A stretch of 64,000 nucleotides of DNA from Synechococcus sp. WH 8020 (GTDB taxonomy: Bacteria; Cyanobacteriota; Cyanobacteriia; PCC-6307; Cyanobiaceae). The stretch is from assembly GCF_001040845.1 (NCBI RefSeq), contig NZ_CP011941.1:887744-951743 (forward strand), read 5' to 3'. Below are positions 17,375 through 26,940 of the stretch, piece by piece; within the stretch, counting starts at the first letter, position 1, and each line of letters begins with the position of its first letter. The notes beneath the pieces are model-generated. The model was given only the letters and a program-made list of their open reading frames with translations. It was not told the DNA's origin and did not search any database. The position numbers were made by a program, and so were the translations under genes.

Positions 17375-20300
17375 ATGCCTGAGAACGTCAATAGTATCGA
17401 TCGTTCCATCCTTTTAGAAGAGCTTGAGGCTGCTGGGGTCATTGATTCAGGGGATGTCCTAACAAGTACGCGTGATCAGGAAATCACCGCCAATCAGCGC
17501 AATCGCTTGAAAGGTGGCGATGGGGACGATCATTACATTGGTGAAGACGGAAAGAAGGAATCTTTTATCTTTGATGGTCGCAATGACAACAGGGATGAAG
17601 GTCGCCATGTTAATGTCATTAGCCATTTCTCTTTTCATGATCAGGATCGTCTGAGGATCCGCCTCGATGGAGGCTTCTTTCAAACTGACGATGGAAACAA
17701 TCTGGCTCAATCCAGTGATGGGGATCATGCCAGTTTTCAAACAGCAAGAGATATTGCCGATCTGCTTTTACACATCAACCGAAAGGACGGTATTCAGGAA
17801 GGCATTGGTGAAGATCTCACCATCAGCCCTGATGAGATTGAACAGCAAACAAGGGAAAAGAACGGTAAGGTTAAGGGCCAGTTCCGTAGGGAATTAAAGC
17901 AGCAGCAGATCGAGGGAAGCTATGTCGAGATCGTAGGCAATCACCTCGTCATCAACCTCGATGACGGAGATGGGTCAGGAGAAACTGTTGACAAATGGGG
18001 AAATTATAAAACCGACGATGTGATGCTCGTTTATGAGAATTTTAATGAAAAATTGGCTTCACAGTTAGCAAGTGAATTTGGCTTTGATGCTACAGACTTT
18101 AGCGCCAATGAAGGCAGCATCAAAATAGAAGATGACAGCGGCGATGTTCTTTCCTCTGGTCTTGATGATTCAGTGTTTATTTTAGGAAACGCTGCTAGCA
18201 CAATTCGCATCAACAGCGAGCAGAGCGGTGGTGCAAACTCAAAAAAAATCAATATCATTTATGGCTTTGATCTCGATGCAGATACAGTAATAATCGACAA
18301 CGATGCAAATTATTTCACAGGGATCGAAAGCAATAGCTTTAAAGAGTTCATCGGAAAAGATGGTATTGGCGAATTAATTGCAGCTGCCTCAAGTTTTGAG
18401 CAAACAGGTAGTGATCTGGTTGTGGAATTGCGAAGCCTGACGGAAGAGGAGGAGAGCATTGTTGTTGTTTTTGTGAATACGGATATCAACGACATTCCCA
18501 ATGGAGGTAATGTCGCTCCTGTCATTAATCCTGGTGAGTCGGATCTCGCGGGCTCAGTCACAGAAGACGATCCCACGGCCAATGTGGCCACTGGTGCGGT
18601 GATCTTTTCTGATGTGGATGTCAACGACACCCACACCGCTTCCTTCAGCGGCACCGCCAGCTACGGCACCTTTGCCCTAGGTGCCTTCAGCGGCACCACC
18701 GATGGCATTGGCGGCAGCCAGGGCTGGTCCTACAGCCTCGACAACACCAATCCCGCTGTTCAAGCCCTTGGCGTCGGCGAAACCCTCTCCGAAACCTTCA
18801 CGATCACTGTCGACGATGGCAACGGTGGAACCGCCAGCCAGGACGTGAGCGTCACCGTGACGGGAACTAATGACGCTCCAACCGTCACCGAGGCCACCGA
18901 TGTCACAGGTGCTGTCACTGAACTCGCTGATCTTGATGTCAATGAAGGAAGCGCTGCACTCACCGATTCCGGCTCCTTCGCTATCGCTGATGTCGATCTG
19001 AGCGATGTCCAGAGCGTCTCCGTCACTGCATCGACAACCACGTCCACCGAGACGGCTGATGCGTCCACCACTCTCGGCAGCCTGACTGCCACCGTCAGTG
19101 ATAACACCACCGCTGATGGCACTGGTGCCGTCAGCTGGACCTACTCCGTCGCCGATTCCGCTGTCGATTACCTCGCCGCTGGACAGACGATTAGCGAAAC
19201 CTTCACGATCACTGTCGCTGATGACAACGGTGGAACCGCCAGCCAGGACGTGAGCGTCACCGTGACGGGCACCAATGACCAACCGGTGGCTGCTGCTGTC
19301 GCCATCAACGCCACAGAAGATGGCCCCACTGTTATTGGCAACTTCACTGAAACCGACGCCGACAGCACAGACAGCCACACCTTTGCGATCGGCAGCTGGA
19401 CGCAGATTGGCGAGGATATTGATGGAGAAGCTGCGGGTGACTTCTCCGGCACTGCGGTAGCCCTGTCGGGCGACGGAAGTGTGGTGGCCATCGGGGCAGC
19501 CTCCAACGACGGCAACGGCGGCTCCTCTGGTCAGGTACGGCTCTATCGCAATACCGGAGGCAACTGGACGCAGATCGGTGCTGACATCGATGGAGAAACC
19601 GCCTTCGATGAGTCCGGCACGTCCGTGGCCCTGTCGGGCGATGGCAGCGTCGTCGCCATCGGGGCACCCTTGAACGACCCTGTTGGTAACGCCTCCGGCC
19701 ACGTCCGGCTCTATCGCAATACAGGCGATAGCTGGACGCAGATAGGAGAAGACATCGATGGAGAAGTTACGTCTGAACAGTCCGGTTTTTCCGTGTCTCT
19801 GTCGGAAAACGGCAACGTGGTTGCCATCGGGGCACGATGGCGGTCCAGTCGTTCCGGCCAGGTGCGCCTTTATCAACTCGAGAACGACAACTGGACGCAG
19901 CTTGGCGATGACATCGATGAAGCAGCGGCGGGTGATGAGTCCGGCACTTCCGTGTCCCTGTCTGCCGACGGCAGCGTGGTGGCCATTGGCGCCCCCTTCA
20001 ACGACGACAATGGCAACAACTCCGGCCAGGTGCGCCTCTATCAACTCGAGAACGACAGCTGGACGCAGATTGGCGACAATATCGATGGAGAAGCGGCGGG
20101 TGATGAGTCCGGCACTTCCCTGGCCCTGTCCGCTGACGGCAGCGTCGTCGCCATCGGGGCCTACTTGAACGACGGCAATGGCAGCAACTCAGGCCAAGTG
20201 CGGCTGTATCGAAACGAGAACGGCAGCTGGACGCAGATTGGCGATGACATCGATGGAGAAGGGGCGAGTGACCTCTCCGGCAATTCCGTTTCCCTGTCCG

Positions 20301-21292
20301 CCGACGGCAACGTCGTCGCCATCGGGGCCAACAAAAACGATGGCAATGGCGGCAACTCCGGGCATGTCCGGCTGTATCAAAACGTCAACGACAGCTGGAC
20401 GCAGATTGGAGCCGACATCGATGGAGAAGCGGCGCTTGATGAGTCCGGTTGGTCCGTGTCCCTGTCCGCCGACGGCAGTGTCGTGGCCATCGGTGCACGC
20501 TTCAACGACGGCAATGGCAGCTCATCCGGCCAGGTGCGGATGTATCAACTCGAGGGTCTCAACATCACCGGCGAGCCTGCTGAAGGCTCCATCGTCAACA
20601 ACAACGACGGCACGTTCAGTTTTGATCCAGGCAGTGATTTCCAGGACCTAGCAGAGGGCGAAACCCGTGATGTCACCTTCACCTATACGGCGACTGATGA
20701 CAGCGGTGCCGGCAATGCCACCAGTGATCCCGCCACCGCCACCATCACCGTTACCGGCAGTAACGACGCTCCTGTTATCAATCCGGGTGGATCGGATCTC
20801 ACTGGTGAGGTCACAGAAGATGGTGTTGATGATCAAGGAAATGAAACGCCAGGTATATCAAGTGCATCAGGTGCTTTATTAGCGGATGATGTTGACGGTG
20901 CAACTCAGACCTGGTCCATCCTAGGTACACCGTCTGAGACTTACGGAACGTTCGAGCTTGATGAATTTGGATTTGGTGATTGGACCTTCACGCTTGATAA
21001 CGAAAGTGCTGCCACCCAAGCTCTGCAGCAAGACGAGGAGGTCGTTGAACTGTTCAGCGTTCGAGCCACCGATGAATTTGGTGCGTTCGTTGATCAAGAG
21101 ATCTCAATCACAATTAGGGGGGCGAATGATGATGACAGCACCGATCCTGATGATTCGACTCCCTTAGAACCGATTATGGTCGGCGACATTGGCAATGATG
21201 CACTTATTGGCATCGATGACGAAGAGGAATTCTTCGGAGGAGGCGGCGACAACTTGTTGAACCTACCGCAAAATTTTACAGATTTTATTTAA
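17375..21292 (+). CDS. Large VCBS-type adhesin with a nested FG-GAP-like propeller
   Basis: A 1305-residue, acidic, Thr/Asp/Gly-rich surface protein without a classical signal peptide, as in type I-secreted proteins. Residues 1-370 include an RTX-like patch (GGDGDDHYIGEDG). VCBS/cadherin-like domains follow at about 375-500, 500-635 and 635-1130, each ending near TVTGTND or TVTGSNDAP, and another at about 1130-1250. Inside the third lies a block (about 674-1060) of seven units of 56 residues, typically SWTQIGxDIDGEAxxDESG, SLSADGSVVAIGA and SGQVRLY, resembling FG-GAP blades. The C-terminus stops after a single RTX-like GGGGDNLLN, so the usual long RTX tail is missing. Expected role is cell-surface adhesion; partner unknown. 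No secretion genes are adjacent. Confidence 0.85.
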   Translation: MPENVNSIDRSILLEELEAAGVIDSGDVLTSTRDQEITANQRNRLKGGDGDDHYIGEDGKKESFIFDGRNDNRDEGRHVNVISHFSFHDQDRLRIRLDGGFFQTDDGNNLAQSSDGDHASFQTARDIADLLLHINRKDGIQEGIGEDLTISPDEIEQQTREKNGKVKGQFRRELKQQQIEGSYVEIVGNHLVINLDDGDGSGETVDKWGNYKTDDVMLVYENFNEKLASQLASEFGFDATDFSANEGSIKIEDDSGDVLSSGLDDSVFILGNAASTIRINSEQSGGANSKKINIIYGFDLDADTVIIDNDANYFTGIESNSFKEFIGKDGIGELIAAASSFEQTGSDLVVELRSLTEEEESIVVVFVNTDINDIPNGGNVAPVINPGESDLAGSVTEDDPTANVATGAVIFSDVDVNDTHTASFSGTASYGTFALGAFSGTTDGIGGSQGWSYSLDNTNPAVQALGVGETLSETFTITVDDGNGGTASQDVSVTVTGTNDAPTVTEATDVTGAVTELADLDVNEGSAALTDSGSFAIADVDLSDVQSVSVTASTTTSTETADASTTLGSLTATVSDNTTADGTGAVSWTYSVADSAVDYLAAGQTISETFTITVADDNGGTASQDVSVTVTGTNDQPVAAAVAINATEDGPTVIGNFTETDADSTDSHTFAIGSWTQIGEDIDGEAAGDFSGTAVALSGDGSVVAIGAASNDGNGGSSGQVRLYRNTGGNWTQIGADIDGETAFDESGTSVALSGDGSVVAIGAPLNDPVGNASGHVRLYRNTGDSWTQIGEDIDGEVTSEQSGFSVSLSENGNVVAIGARWRSSRSGQVRLYQLENDNWTQLGDDIDEAAAGDESGTSVSLSADGSVVAIGAPFNDDNGNNSGQVRLYQLENDSWTQIGDNIDGEAAGDESGTSLALSADGSVVAIGAYLNDGNGSNSGQVRLYRNENGSWTQIGDDIDGEGASDLSGNSVSLSADGNVVAIGANKNDGNGGNSGHVRLYQNVNDSWTQIGADIDGEAALDESGWSVSLSADGSVVAIGARFNDGNGSSSGQVRMYQLEGLNITGEPAEGSIVNNNDGTFSFDPGSDFQDLAEGETRDVTFTYTATDDSGAGNATSDPATATITVTGSNDAPVINPGGSDLTGEVTEDGVDDQGNETPGISSASGALLADDVDGATQTWSILGTPSETYGTFELDEFGFGDWTFTLDNESAATQALQQDEEVVELFSVRATDEFGAFVDQEISITIRGANDDDSTDPDDSTPLEPIMVGDIGNDALIGIDDEEEFFGGGGDNLLNLPQNFTDFI
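19397..20560 (+). repeat. Seven tandem 168-bp FG-GAP-like coding repeats
   Basis: The marker TGGACGCAG recurs at 19397, 19565, 19733, 19892, 20060, 20228 and 20396. Spacings are 168 bp except one of 159 bp. Each unit encodes about 56 residues. The high similarity at DNA level suggests recent expansion or gene conversion. Seven units are the number needed to close a beta-propeller. Confidence 0.88.
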
Positions 21293-21672
21293 CTCAAATC
21301 GTGCACAGTTTATCTGGTGTTGTTGTTAAGGGGTGCTTACCATGCACCAGCTTGACAACACAGATTGGATAATGGTGGAGGCAGCCTTAATCAGGCGCGC
21401 AGGGTTGTGGTGGAGATAAAAATGCCGTCTCAGATGTATCTACCAGGCTCTCCAATCAGGCGTGCCTCCACTTTGATTCGTGGCGGAAATTGGAACGATC
21501 ACTCTCCAGTTCCGTGCATTGAGGTACGGTCAGCCCCCTGCTGACTCGAGTCGGGTCGATGACTGATCGATTGCAGTGGCGATCGTTTATGGAAGGTGTG
21601 CCCCAGCGTTGAGTCTTCACTTCAGCTATCAGTGCTCATGCTCAGCCAAGCCAGGAAAAAATTGCATTTGTA
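21293..21672. other. Possible remnant of a formylglycine-generating-enzyme-like or RTX tail gene
   Basis: About 380 bp between the adhesin and the oxidoreductase. One frame from roughly 21356 to 21544 is open and ends with LIRGGNWNDHSPVPCIEVRSAPC, where R-G-G-N-W-N resembles the C-terminal RGGSW motif of formylglycine-generating-enzyme-like folds. No start codon gives a complete domain, so this is at most a decayed piece. No terminator was recognised. Confidence 0.35.
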
Positions 21673-24003
21673 TTGAATGCATGTGGAATGAAGCAGAGCT
21701 ATCTAGCTTCGAGATGGCGATGGATGGCTCAACCGATGGATGTCGACCCCAGTCATTTGCCAATGGACGGCATCAAGAGAGGTGGCGGTTGGTCTGTGAT
21801 CACTGGTTGGGGCCGGGCAACGATCAGCCGCAGGGGCAAAAGGCTCTGGCAAACCTTGAATCACAAGAGCGCTTGTTTGTCTTGTGCGTGGGGTACTGGT
21901 GGCCAGAACGGTGGTTTTCGCGATGAGCTCGGGGAGCCGCTCCAGCGTTGCATCAAAAGCGTGGAAGCGATCCGGGCCGAACTGCAGCCGGCTGTTCCCC
22001 GCCATGTGTTCAAGCGTCGCAGTGTGGTGGAGCTGCAGCAGTTGGATTCATCCTCTTGTGACCGGTTAGGTCGTCTGGAACACCCTCTGATTCAGCGCTC
22101 GGGATGCGACTTCTACGAACCGATCCAGTGGGACGAGGTGTATGCCCTTCTTGCTGAGGCCTTCAAGACCTCGTCTCCTGAGCGCGTGGCTTCCTACAGC
22201 TCGGGGCGCTCTTCCAATGAAGCGGCGTATCTACTCCAGTTGCTGATGCGGGCCCGAGGTTCAAACAACCTCGCTGATTGCTCAGATCTTTGCCATGCCC
22301 CATCCAGTGTTGGGCTCACTCGCGTGTTCGGAAGTGGCACCTCCAATGTGAGCTTGGAGAGTTTGCGTCAAGCCGATGGTGTGGTGCTTGTGGGTTCCAA
22401 CGCTCCTGCCAATCATCCCCGCTTGATGAATGAATTGATTCGGCTCCGGGAACGAGGGGGCACGGTGGTGGTGATCAATCCCGTTGTTGAGGGGGGTCTG
22501 CTCAAGTTTGGTTCCCCTGCCTTCCCGATCCGTTCGTTATTGCTAAGCAGTGAGATCGCGTCTCTTTATTTGCAACCGATTCCGGGATCCGATACGGCCG
22601 TCTTCCTCGGGTTTCAAAAGGCCTGGTTGGAGAGTGGCGCTATCGCATGGGACTTTGTGAAGTCGCATAGCGACGGCTGGGAGGCCTTGCAAGACCAACT
22701 GATGTCTACGAGCTGGGAGTCGATCACCCAATGCTGTGGCCTCAGTCGCGAAGAATTGGAGTGCACTGCTGCCCGTTTGGCGAATTGCCGCTCTGTGGTG
22801 TTCGCTTGGGCGATGGGGATCACGCATCACTCCAATGGAACCACCAATGTTCAGGCGATTGCTAACTCAGCGGTTTTAAGCGGAAATGTTGGCCGCCCTG
22901 GGGCGGGAACGATGCCAATCCGTGGACATTCCAACGTGCAGGGTTTTGGCTCGATGGGGGTGTCAGTTCGCTTGCGCGAACCGATGCGACTGGCCCTTGA
23001 GGCCTTGCTCAAACGCCCCTTGAGCCGCACCCCTGGTTTTCACGCCAGGGATCTGATTGAGGCTGCAGATCGTGGTGAGGTAGATGCACTGCTCTGTCTT
23101 GGCGGGAATCTGTTTGGTGCCAATCCGGACAGCACCCAGGCACGTCGCGCACTCGGGCGGATTGACACCATCGCCTATCTCGCGACCAAACCCAATCAGG
23201 GCCATTTTCATGGGCTTGGTGCTCGCCAGACCTTGCTCCTCCCGGTCTTTAATCGTTTTGAGACGCCCCATCGCACAACTGTCGAGTCGGGGAATAACTG
23301 GGTTCGATTCAATGAGCCTGGAAGCACTCATTTAAAACGAGCCAATCTGGCCAGCGAAGTGGAATTTTTGGCTGAGTTAGCGCATCGCATCTTTGGTGAT
23401 GATCCGATCCACTGGAAACGTCTTCAGGATCCGATTTATGTGCGTGAATTAATTGCCAAGACGGTGCCAGGATATGAGGGAATGGCGGGTATTGATGCCA
23501 CCAATCGCGAGTTCCAAGTGAGTGGCAGGGTGTTTCCAGTGCCCCGTTTTTCCACCCCAAACGGACGGGCTCAGCTCACGCCAACGCCGTTGCCAGAATT
23601 GACTCTTCCTGATGTGGATCACTTTGGTGGTTTGGCCGATGGTGAGCGGGGTTTTGTGCTCAATCTCATCACTGCCCGCAGCCATGGGCAGCACAATACG
23701 GTTGTGTATAAGGCAGCTGATCGGTATCGCGGCATGCCCCACCGACAAACACTACTGATTAACCCTGAGGATTTGCAGAAGTTTGGTTTTGTAGCTCACG
23801 ATCAAGTCACGGTTCAGGGTGAAGCAGGGACCCTTCAGCAGATTGAATTAATCCCAGGATCGATCAGGCAGGGGTGCGGACTGATGTTTTTCCCGGAAGC
23901 CAATGTCTTGATGCGTGGGGTATCTGATCAGGCCTGTGGAACGCCGGCTTTTAAACGCGTTCCTGTTCTGATCCGTGCACAAGTTCGTGCAAACGACAAT
24001 TGA
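21673..24003 (+). CDS. Molybdopterin oxidoreductase, YdeP/FdhF-like alpha subunit
   Basis: A 776-residue molybdopterin-guanine-dinucleotide oxidoreductase. The N-terminal C-L-S-C-A-W-G matches the CxxCAW motif of the YdeP-like branch, SYSSGRSSNEAAYLLQLLMR is the characteristic cofactor-domain helix, and GTMPIRGHSNVQGFGSMG, LCLGGNLFGANPD and NLITARSHGQHNTVVY mark further cofactor contacts. The C-terminal molydop-binding domain begins near LNLITARSHGQ. The branch includes putative formate-dehydrogenase-like proteins whose substrate is unproven. The ATG at 21673 is used; ATG 21724 is an alternative. No fdhD or iron-sulphur subunit gene is adjacent. It is convergent with the monooxygenase gene. 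Confidence 0.85.
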   Translation: MNACGMKQSYLASRWRWMAQPMDVDPSHLPMDGIKRGGGWSVITGWGRATISRRGKRLWQTLNHKSACLSCAWGTGGQNGGFRDELGEPLQRCIKSVEAIRAELQPAVPRHVFKRRSVVELQQLDSSSCDRLGRLEHPLIQRSGCDFYEPIQWDEVYALLAEAFKTSSPERVASYSSGRSSNEAAYLLQLLMRARGSNNLADCSDLCHAPSSVGLTRVFGSGTSNVSLESLRQADGVVLVGSNAPANHPRLMNELIRLRERGGTVVVINPVVEGGLLKFGSPAFPIRSLLLSSEIASLYLQPIPGSDTAVFLGFQKAWLESGAIAWDFVKSHSDGWEALQDQLMSTSWESITQCCGLSREELECTAARLANCRSVVFAWAMGITHHSNGTTNVQAIANSAVLSGNVGRPGAGTMPIRGHSNVQGFGSMGVSVRLREPMRLALEALLKRPLSRTPGFHARDLIEAADRGEVDALLCLGGNLFGANPDSTQARRALGRIDTIAYLATKPNQGHFHGLGARQTLLLPVFNRFETPHRTTVESGNNWVRFNEPGSTHLKRANLASEVEFLAELAHRIFGDDPIHWKRLQDPIYVRELIAKTVPGYEGMAGIDATNREFQVSGRVFPVPRFSTPNGRAQLTPTPLPELTLPDVDHFGGLADGERGFVLNLITARSHGQHNTVVYKAADRYRGMPHRQTLLINPEDLQKFGFVAHDQVTVQGEAGTLQQIELIPGSIRQGCGLMFFPEANVLMRGVSDQACGTPAFKRVPVLIRAQVRANDN

Positions 24004-24073
24004 TTATCCATTTAGCGCTAATTGATATAAAAATTGTTAGCTCATCCCTACATATTTTTGATGAATCAGAACG

Positions 24074-25867
24074 TCATGAGCGATGAAAACTAGGTGATCG
24101 ACGATAAACCGGAGTCTCAAGACCAACTAAGCGGGCTTTGAGCTGTAGCGCCAAATAAAGCGAGTAGTGACGGCACAAATGCAAGTTGCCCCCATGAATC
24201 CAAAGGTTCTCCACTTGAGTGGGCTTCCACATGTTGCGAAGCTCACCTTCCCAGGGGCCGGGGTCCTTCGGGGTATCAGAACCAAGCCCCCAAACCTTGC
24301 CTACCTTCGCTGCCACTTCGGGTGAGATGAGATCCTCCAAGAAACGATTCATGGAGCCATAACCAGTGGCGTACACCACCAGATCAGCCTCCAAAATGCT
24401 TCCGTCGTTGAGCACCACTGTTTCAGGAGTGAAGCGTTCGATTTCGACCCCACTACGGAGCTTGATGCGACCATCCGCCACAAGCTCCGAAGCACCCACA
24501 TCCATGTAATAACCAGAGCCTCTGCGCAGAAATTTCATGAACACACCAGTATCGTCAGACCCGAAATCAAGTAAAAAACCGGCCCGTTCTAACCGGGTAT
24601 AGAAGTCTGCATATTCAACGCGCATCGCGTCATAAATTGGCTTCTGCCACTTCGGTAGAAGCTTGTAGGGGATCGAAGCCATCGTCATATCCGACTGCTC
24701 AGGTGTGATGCCCTGCTGTATTGCTTCATCTGAATAAATAGACCAAGCACCAAATTTTTCTAGCGCCGGCACCGGCGCAATCATCGTCGAACTGCGTTGC
24801 AACATCGTCACCTCTGCCGCTCCGACCTTCCATAGAGCTGAGGCAATGTCATGGGCCGAGTTATTTGAGCCCACAACCACGCAGCGCTTGCCGCGATAAG
24901 CGTCAGGTCCGGGATGGGTGCTGGAGTGGTGCTGCTCTCCAATAAAACTGTCAGCACCAGGAATCTCAGGCAGGTTCGGATAGCCCGCAACTCCCAAAGC
25001 CATCACCAGGTGGCGGGGTCGCAGCTCCACCGACTGGCCGTCACGCTCTGTATGTACCAACCAACGATCCTGGTCGGGATCAAAGCTCGCGCTATGGGCT
25101 GGCGAACCACACCAGACGTGCAGTCCCATCAAGTTGACGTAGGCCTCCATCCAGTCGGCAAGCCGATCCTTGGGAGCAAAGAGGGGCCATCCTTCAGGGA
25201 AGGGCAAATAAGGGAATTTGCAGTACTGAACGGGGTCATGCAAACAAAGGGTTTTGTAGCGACGGCGCCATTGATCGCCAGGTCTGGCCAACTTCTCCAG
25301 CACCAGGGTGGGCACCTCCAGATGCCGAAGGCGAGCGGCAAGGGTTAGACCGGCCTGACCGCCGCCAACGATGACGACATCCGGCTGTTCCGTGACCCCC
25401 AAAGACTGCTGCTCTGCTTCACGACGCTCCGCCCATGACAAACGCTGGCGATCAACGCCAAATTCAGCACCGCGCTGCCGATGTTCGCGAACCTGTTGTT
25501 CGTGCCCCTTGAGAGCATCCATCGCTGTGAGAAGCGTCCAAATCCTTCCCTGACGCAGGCGGACATGACCTCGACAGCGAGCCACACGGGTTTGAAAGCA
25601 AAACCAACCGTCTAAAACACCATCAACGTCCTGAGGAACTCCAACGATCCGGAAATCTTTCGGCGCCACGTCAGCCAAGCGTTCATGCAGCATTGCTTCG
25701 ATGGCGGCAGGCCCTTCTTCTGTCGTTAAATTCCAAGTAAATGCAACCAAATCACGCCAGAAGCAATCCGGAGCAAATAACGGCATCACGGCTGTAGGGT
25801 CGCCTGACTGAAGCAAAGAATCGAATCTGACCAACCAGTCCTGAAACAAGTCCGTGGGAGAAGTCAT
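24074..25867 (-). CDS. Flavin-dependent monooxygenase with SnoaL-like N-terminal domain
   Basis: A 597-residue two-part protein. Residues 1-150 look like an NTF2/SnoaL-type domain (LFQDWLVRFDSLLQSGDPTA, FAPDCFWRDLVAFTW). The rest is a class B flavin monooxygenase: FAD motif V-I-V-G-G-G-Q-A-G at 165-173, the fingerprint F-I-G-E-Q-H-H-S-S-T-H, an NADP-site CVVVGSNNSAHDIASAL, and ATGYGSM near the end. Relatives hydroxylate amines, sulphides or carbonyls, and some act as Baeyer-Villiger oxygenases. This fused architecture is known in bacteria and fungi, but its substrate is not established here. It stands alone. Confidence 0.85.
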   Translation of the reverse strand: MTSPTDLFQDWLVRFDSLLQSGDPTAVMPLFAPDCFWRDLVAFTWNLTTEEGPAAIEAMLHERLADVAPKDFRIVGVPQDVDGVLDGWFCFQTRVARCRGHVRLRQGRIWTLLTAMDALKGHEQQVREHRQRGAEFGVDRQRLSWAERREAEQQSLGVTEQPDVVIVGGGQAGLTLAARLRHLEVPTLVLEKLARPGDQWRRRYKTLCLHDPVQYCKFPYLPFPEGWPLFAPKDRLADWMEAYVNLMGLHVWCGSPAHSASFDPDQDRWLVHTERDGQSVELRPRHLVMALGVAGYPNLPEIPGADSFIGEQHHSSTHPGPDAYRGKRCVVVGSNNSAHDIASALWKVGAAEVTMLQRSSTMIAPVPALEKFGAWSIYSDEAIQQGITPEQSDMTMASIPYKLLPKWQKPIYDAMRVEYADFYTRLERAGFLLDFGSDDTGVFMKFLRRGSGYYMDVGASELVADGRIKLRSGVEIERFTPETVVLNDGSILEADLVVYATGYGSMNRFLEDLISPEVAAKVGKVWGLGSDTPKDPGPWEGELRNMWKPTQVENLWIHGGNLHLCRHYSLYLALQLKARLVGLETPVYRRSPSFHRS

Positions 25868-26215
25868 CTGGACTGATCAAATTCACACTATGGGCATGAG
25901 CCCTAGGGATGTCAGTCTTGACGTTGCCATTTTTCGTAAAAATTTTTTATACACTGGATCCACGTTATTCCGCCGCTACTTTGATATCTTGAGTCTTCAC
26001 CATGTCCAGTGAAATCATCCATTGATTGGCCACTGATTGCTTGCTGAGACGAAGAGCCACCGCCGATATCAATTCGATTGATCGCCAAAAAAGCCTGACC
26101 TCCAAGGGAGGATCATCTGATCTAAAATCCTGAATGCTTCAACAGCAAAGCTCCCCGGAGCAAGACATCTATCGGGCGAGCAGAATCCGAAAGGAAAGAG
26201 AGCTCTAGAGAAGAA
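25868..26215. other. Intergenic region without a visible gene
   Basis: About 350 bp between the monooxygenase start and the end of the small hypothetical gene. It includes the likely monooxygenase promoter. No conserved motif or open frame was recognised. Confidence 0.4.
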
Positions 26216-26455
26216 CTAAACTTCCTTGAGTATCAATCTCGTACGAATATACTTATAAAAGAGATATTCAGGAGAGTGATAAATATTAGGGAGTGAAGAG
26301 TGCAAACGCTGAAGGCAATCCCAGCATATTGTTCGTTTAACTTTTTCAAGACTGCTGCCCGCCTCAACCAACCGTCTTAAGGCTTTGCAGTAGGAGGGGA
26401 AACCGCTTTCCAGATCTGCAATGGTTTTTGACTTGATGGTCTTAGTCATTGTCAA
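26216..26455 (-). CDS. Small cyanobacterial protein, DUF3136-like (79 aa)
   Basis: A 79-residue protein with the order I-A-D-L-E-S-G-F-P-S-Y-C-K-A-L-R-R-L, then EKVKRTICWDCLQRLHSSLPNIYHSP. This recalls a small cyanobacterial family I know as DUF3136, where a leading xELExxFPxYCKAxRxL motif is followed by a CW-containing helix and a P-rich turn. Assignment is from memory of the pattern and needs a profile search. The ATG at 26455 or the next ATG two codons later could start it. Function is unknown. Confidence 0.6.
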   Translation of the reverse strand: MTMTKTIKSKTIADLESGFPSYCKALRRLVEAGSSLEKVKRTICWDCLQRLHSSLPNIYHSPEYLFYKYIRTRLILKEV

Positions 26456-26563
26456 TGACTGAAGGCAATACCAGTTTCATCTCACAAAGAGGTTGCGTCC
26501 TGTGTCAGGGGTTACTTGATCAAGTATCAGAGCGTTGAACGCATTAACGACGACTTACTTTTT

Positions 26564-26577
26564 GTATAGTTGTATAC
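26564..26577. promoter_or_regulatory. GTA-N8-TAC site, possible NtcA box
   Basis: GTA-TAGTTGTA-TAC exactly matches the minimal NtcA pattern. It lies in the 485-bp divergent region between the DUF3136-like gene and pstS, 109 bp from the former and 364 bp from the latter. I see no clear -10 hexamer at the expected 22-bp distance, so this may be chance. Confidence 0.3.
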
Positions 26578-26835
26578 ACAAACTACTTGGATGTCGTTGA
26601 TCCAGCGGTGAATTCACGGGAGGACTCATCAGAGAATGACAGAACAAGTCACCAGGCCCCTGCTTCTGGCGATCGCCCCTTGATGCAGCGGTGTTGACGC
26701 AATCAACAAAGTGGATAGTTCAGAAGCATCTGATTCATCTGGTAAAACATACAAAACAAGCAAAATAAAATTGAAACCAATAGCCTGCAATCCAGGCAAC
26801 ACGACCCTGTCGCGTTAACAACATAACATCGACGA

Positions 26836-26865
26836 CTTAATTGAAGCTTAACAATACCTTGAACT
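26836..26865 (+). promoter_or_regulatory. Pho box of three CTTAA-type repeats before pstS
   Basis: Three 8-bp units, CTTAATTG, CTTAACAA and CTTGAACT, start at 26836, 26847 and 26858 with exact 11-bp periodicity (8 bp plus 3 bp). This is the layout of the cyanobacterial Pho box bound by PhoB/SphR. It lies about 75 bp before the chosen pstS start, consistent with activation under phosphate limitation. Confidence 0.75.
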
Positions 26866-26940
26866 GCTCTTATCAGTACCTACATCTTCTTGGAACTAGT
26901 GTCGAAATGTGTCAAAAATGGCATCACCAATTCATCACTC

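Noticed and set aside
18677-20044. Long minus-strand frame of 455 codons opposite the adhesin
   Set aside because: It mirrors the repeat array and is an antisense shadow produced by the biased codon use of the FG-GAP-like units.
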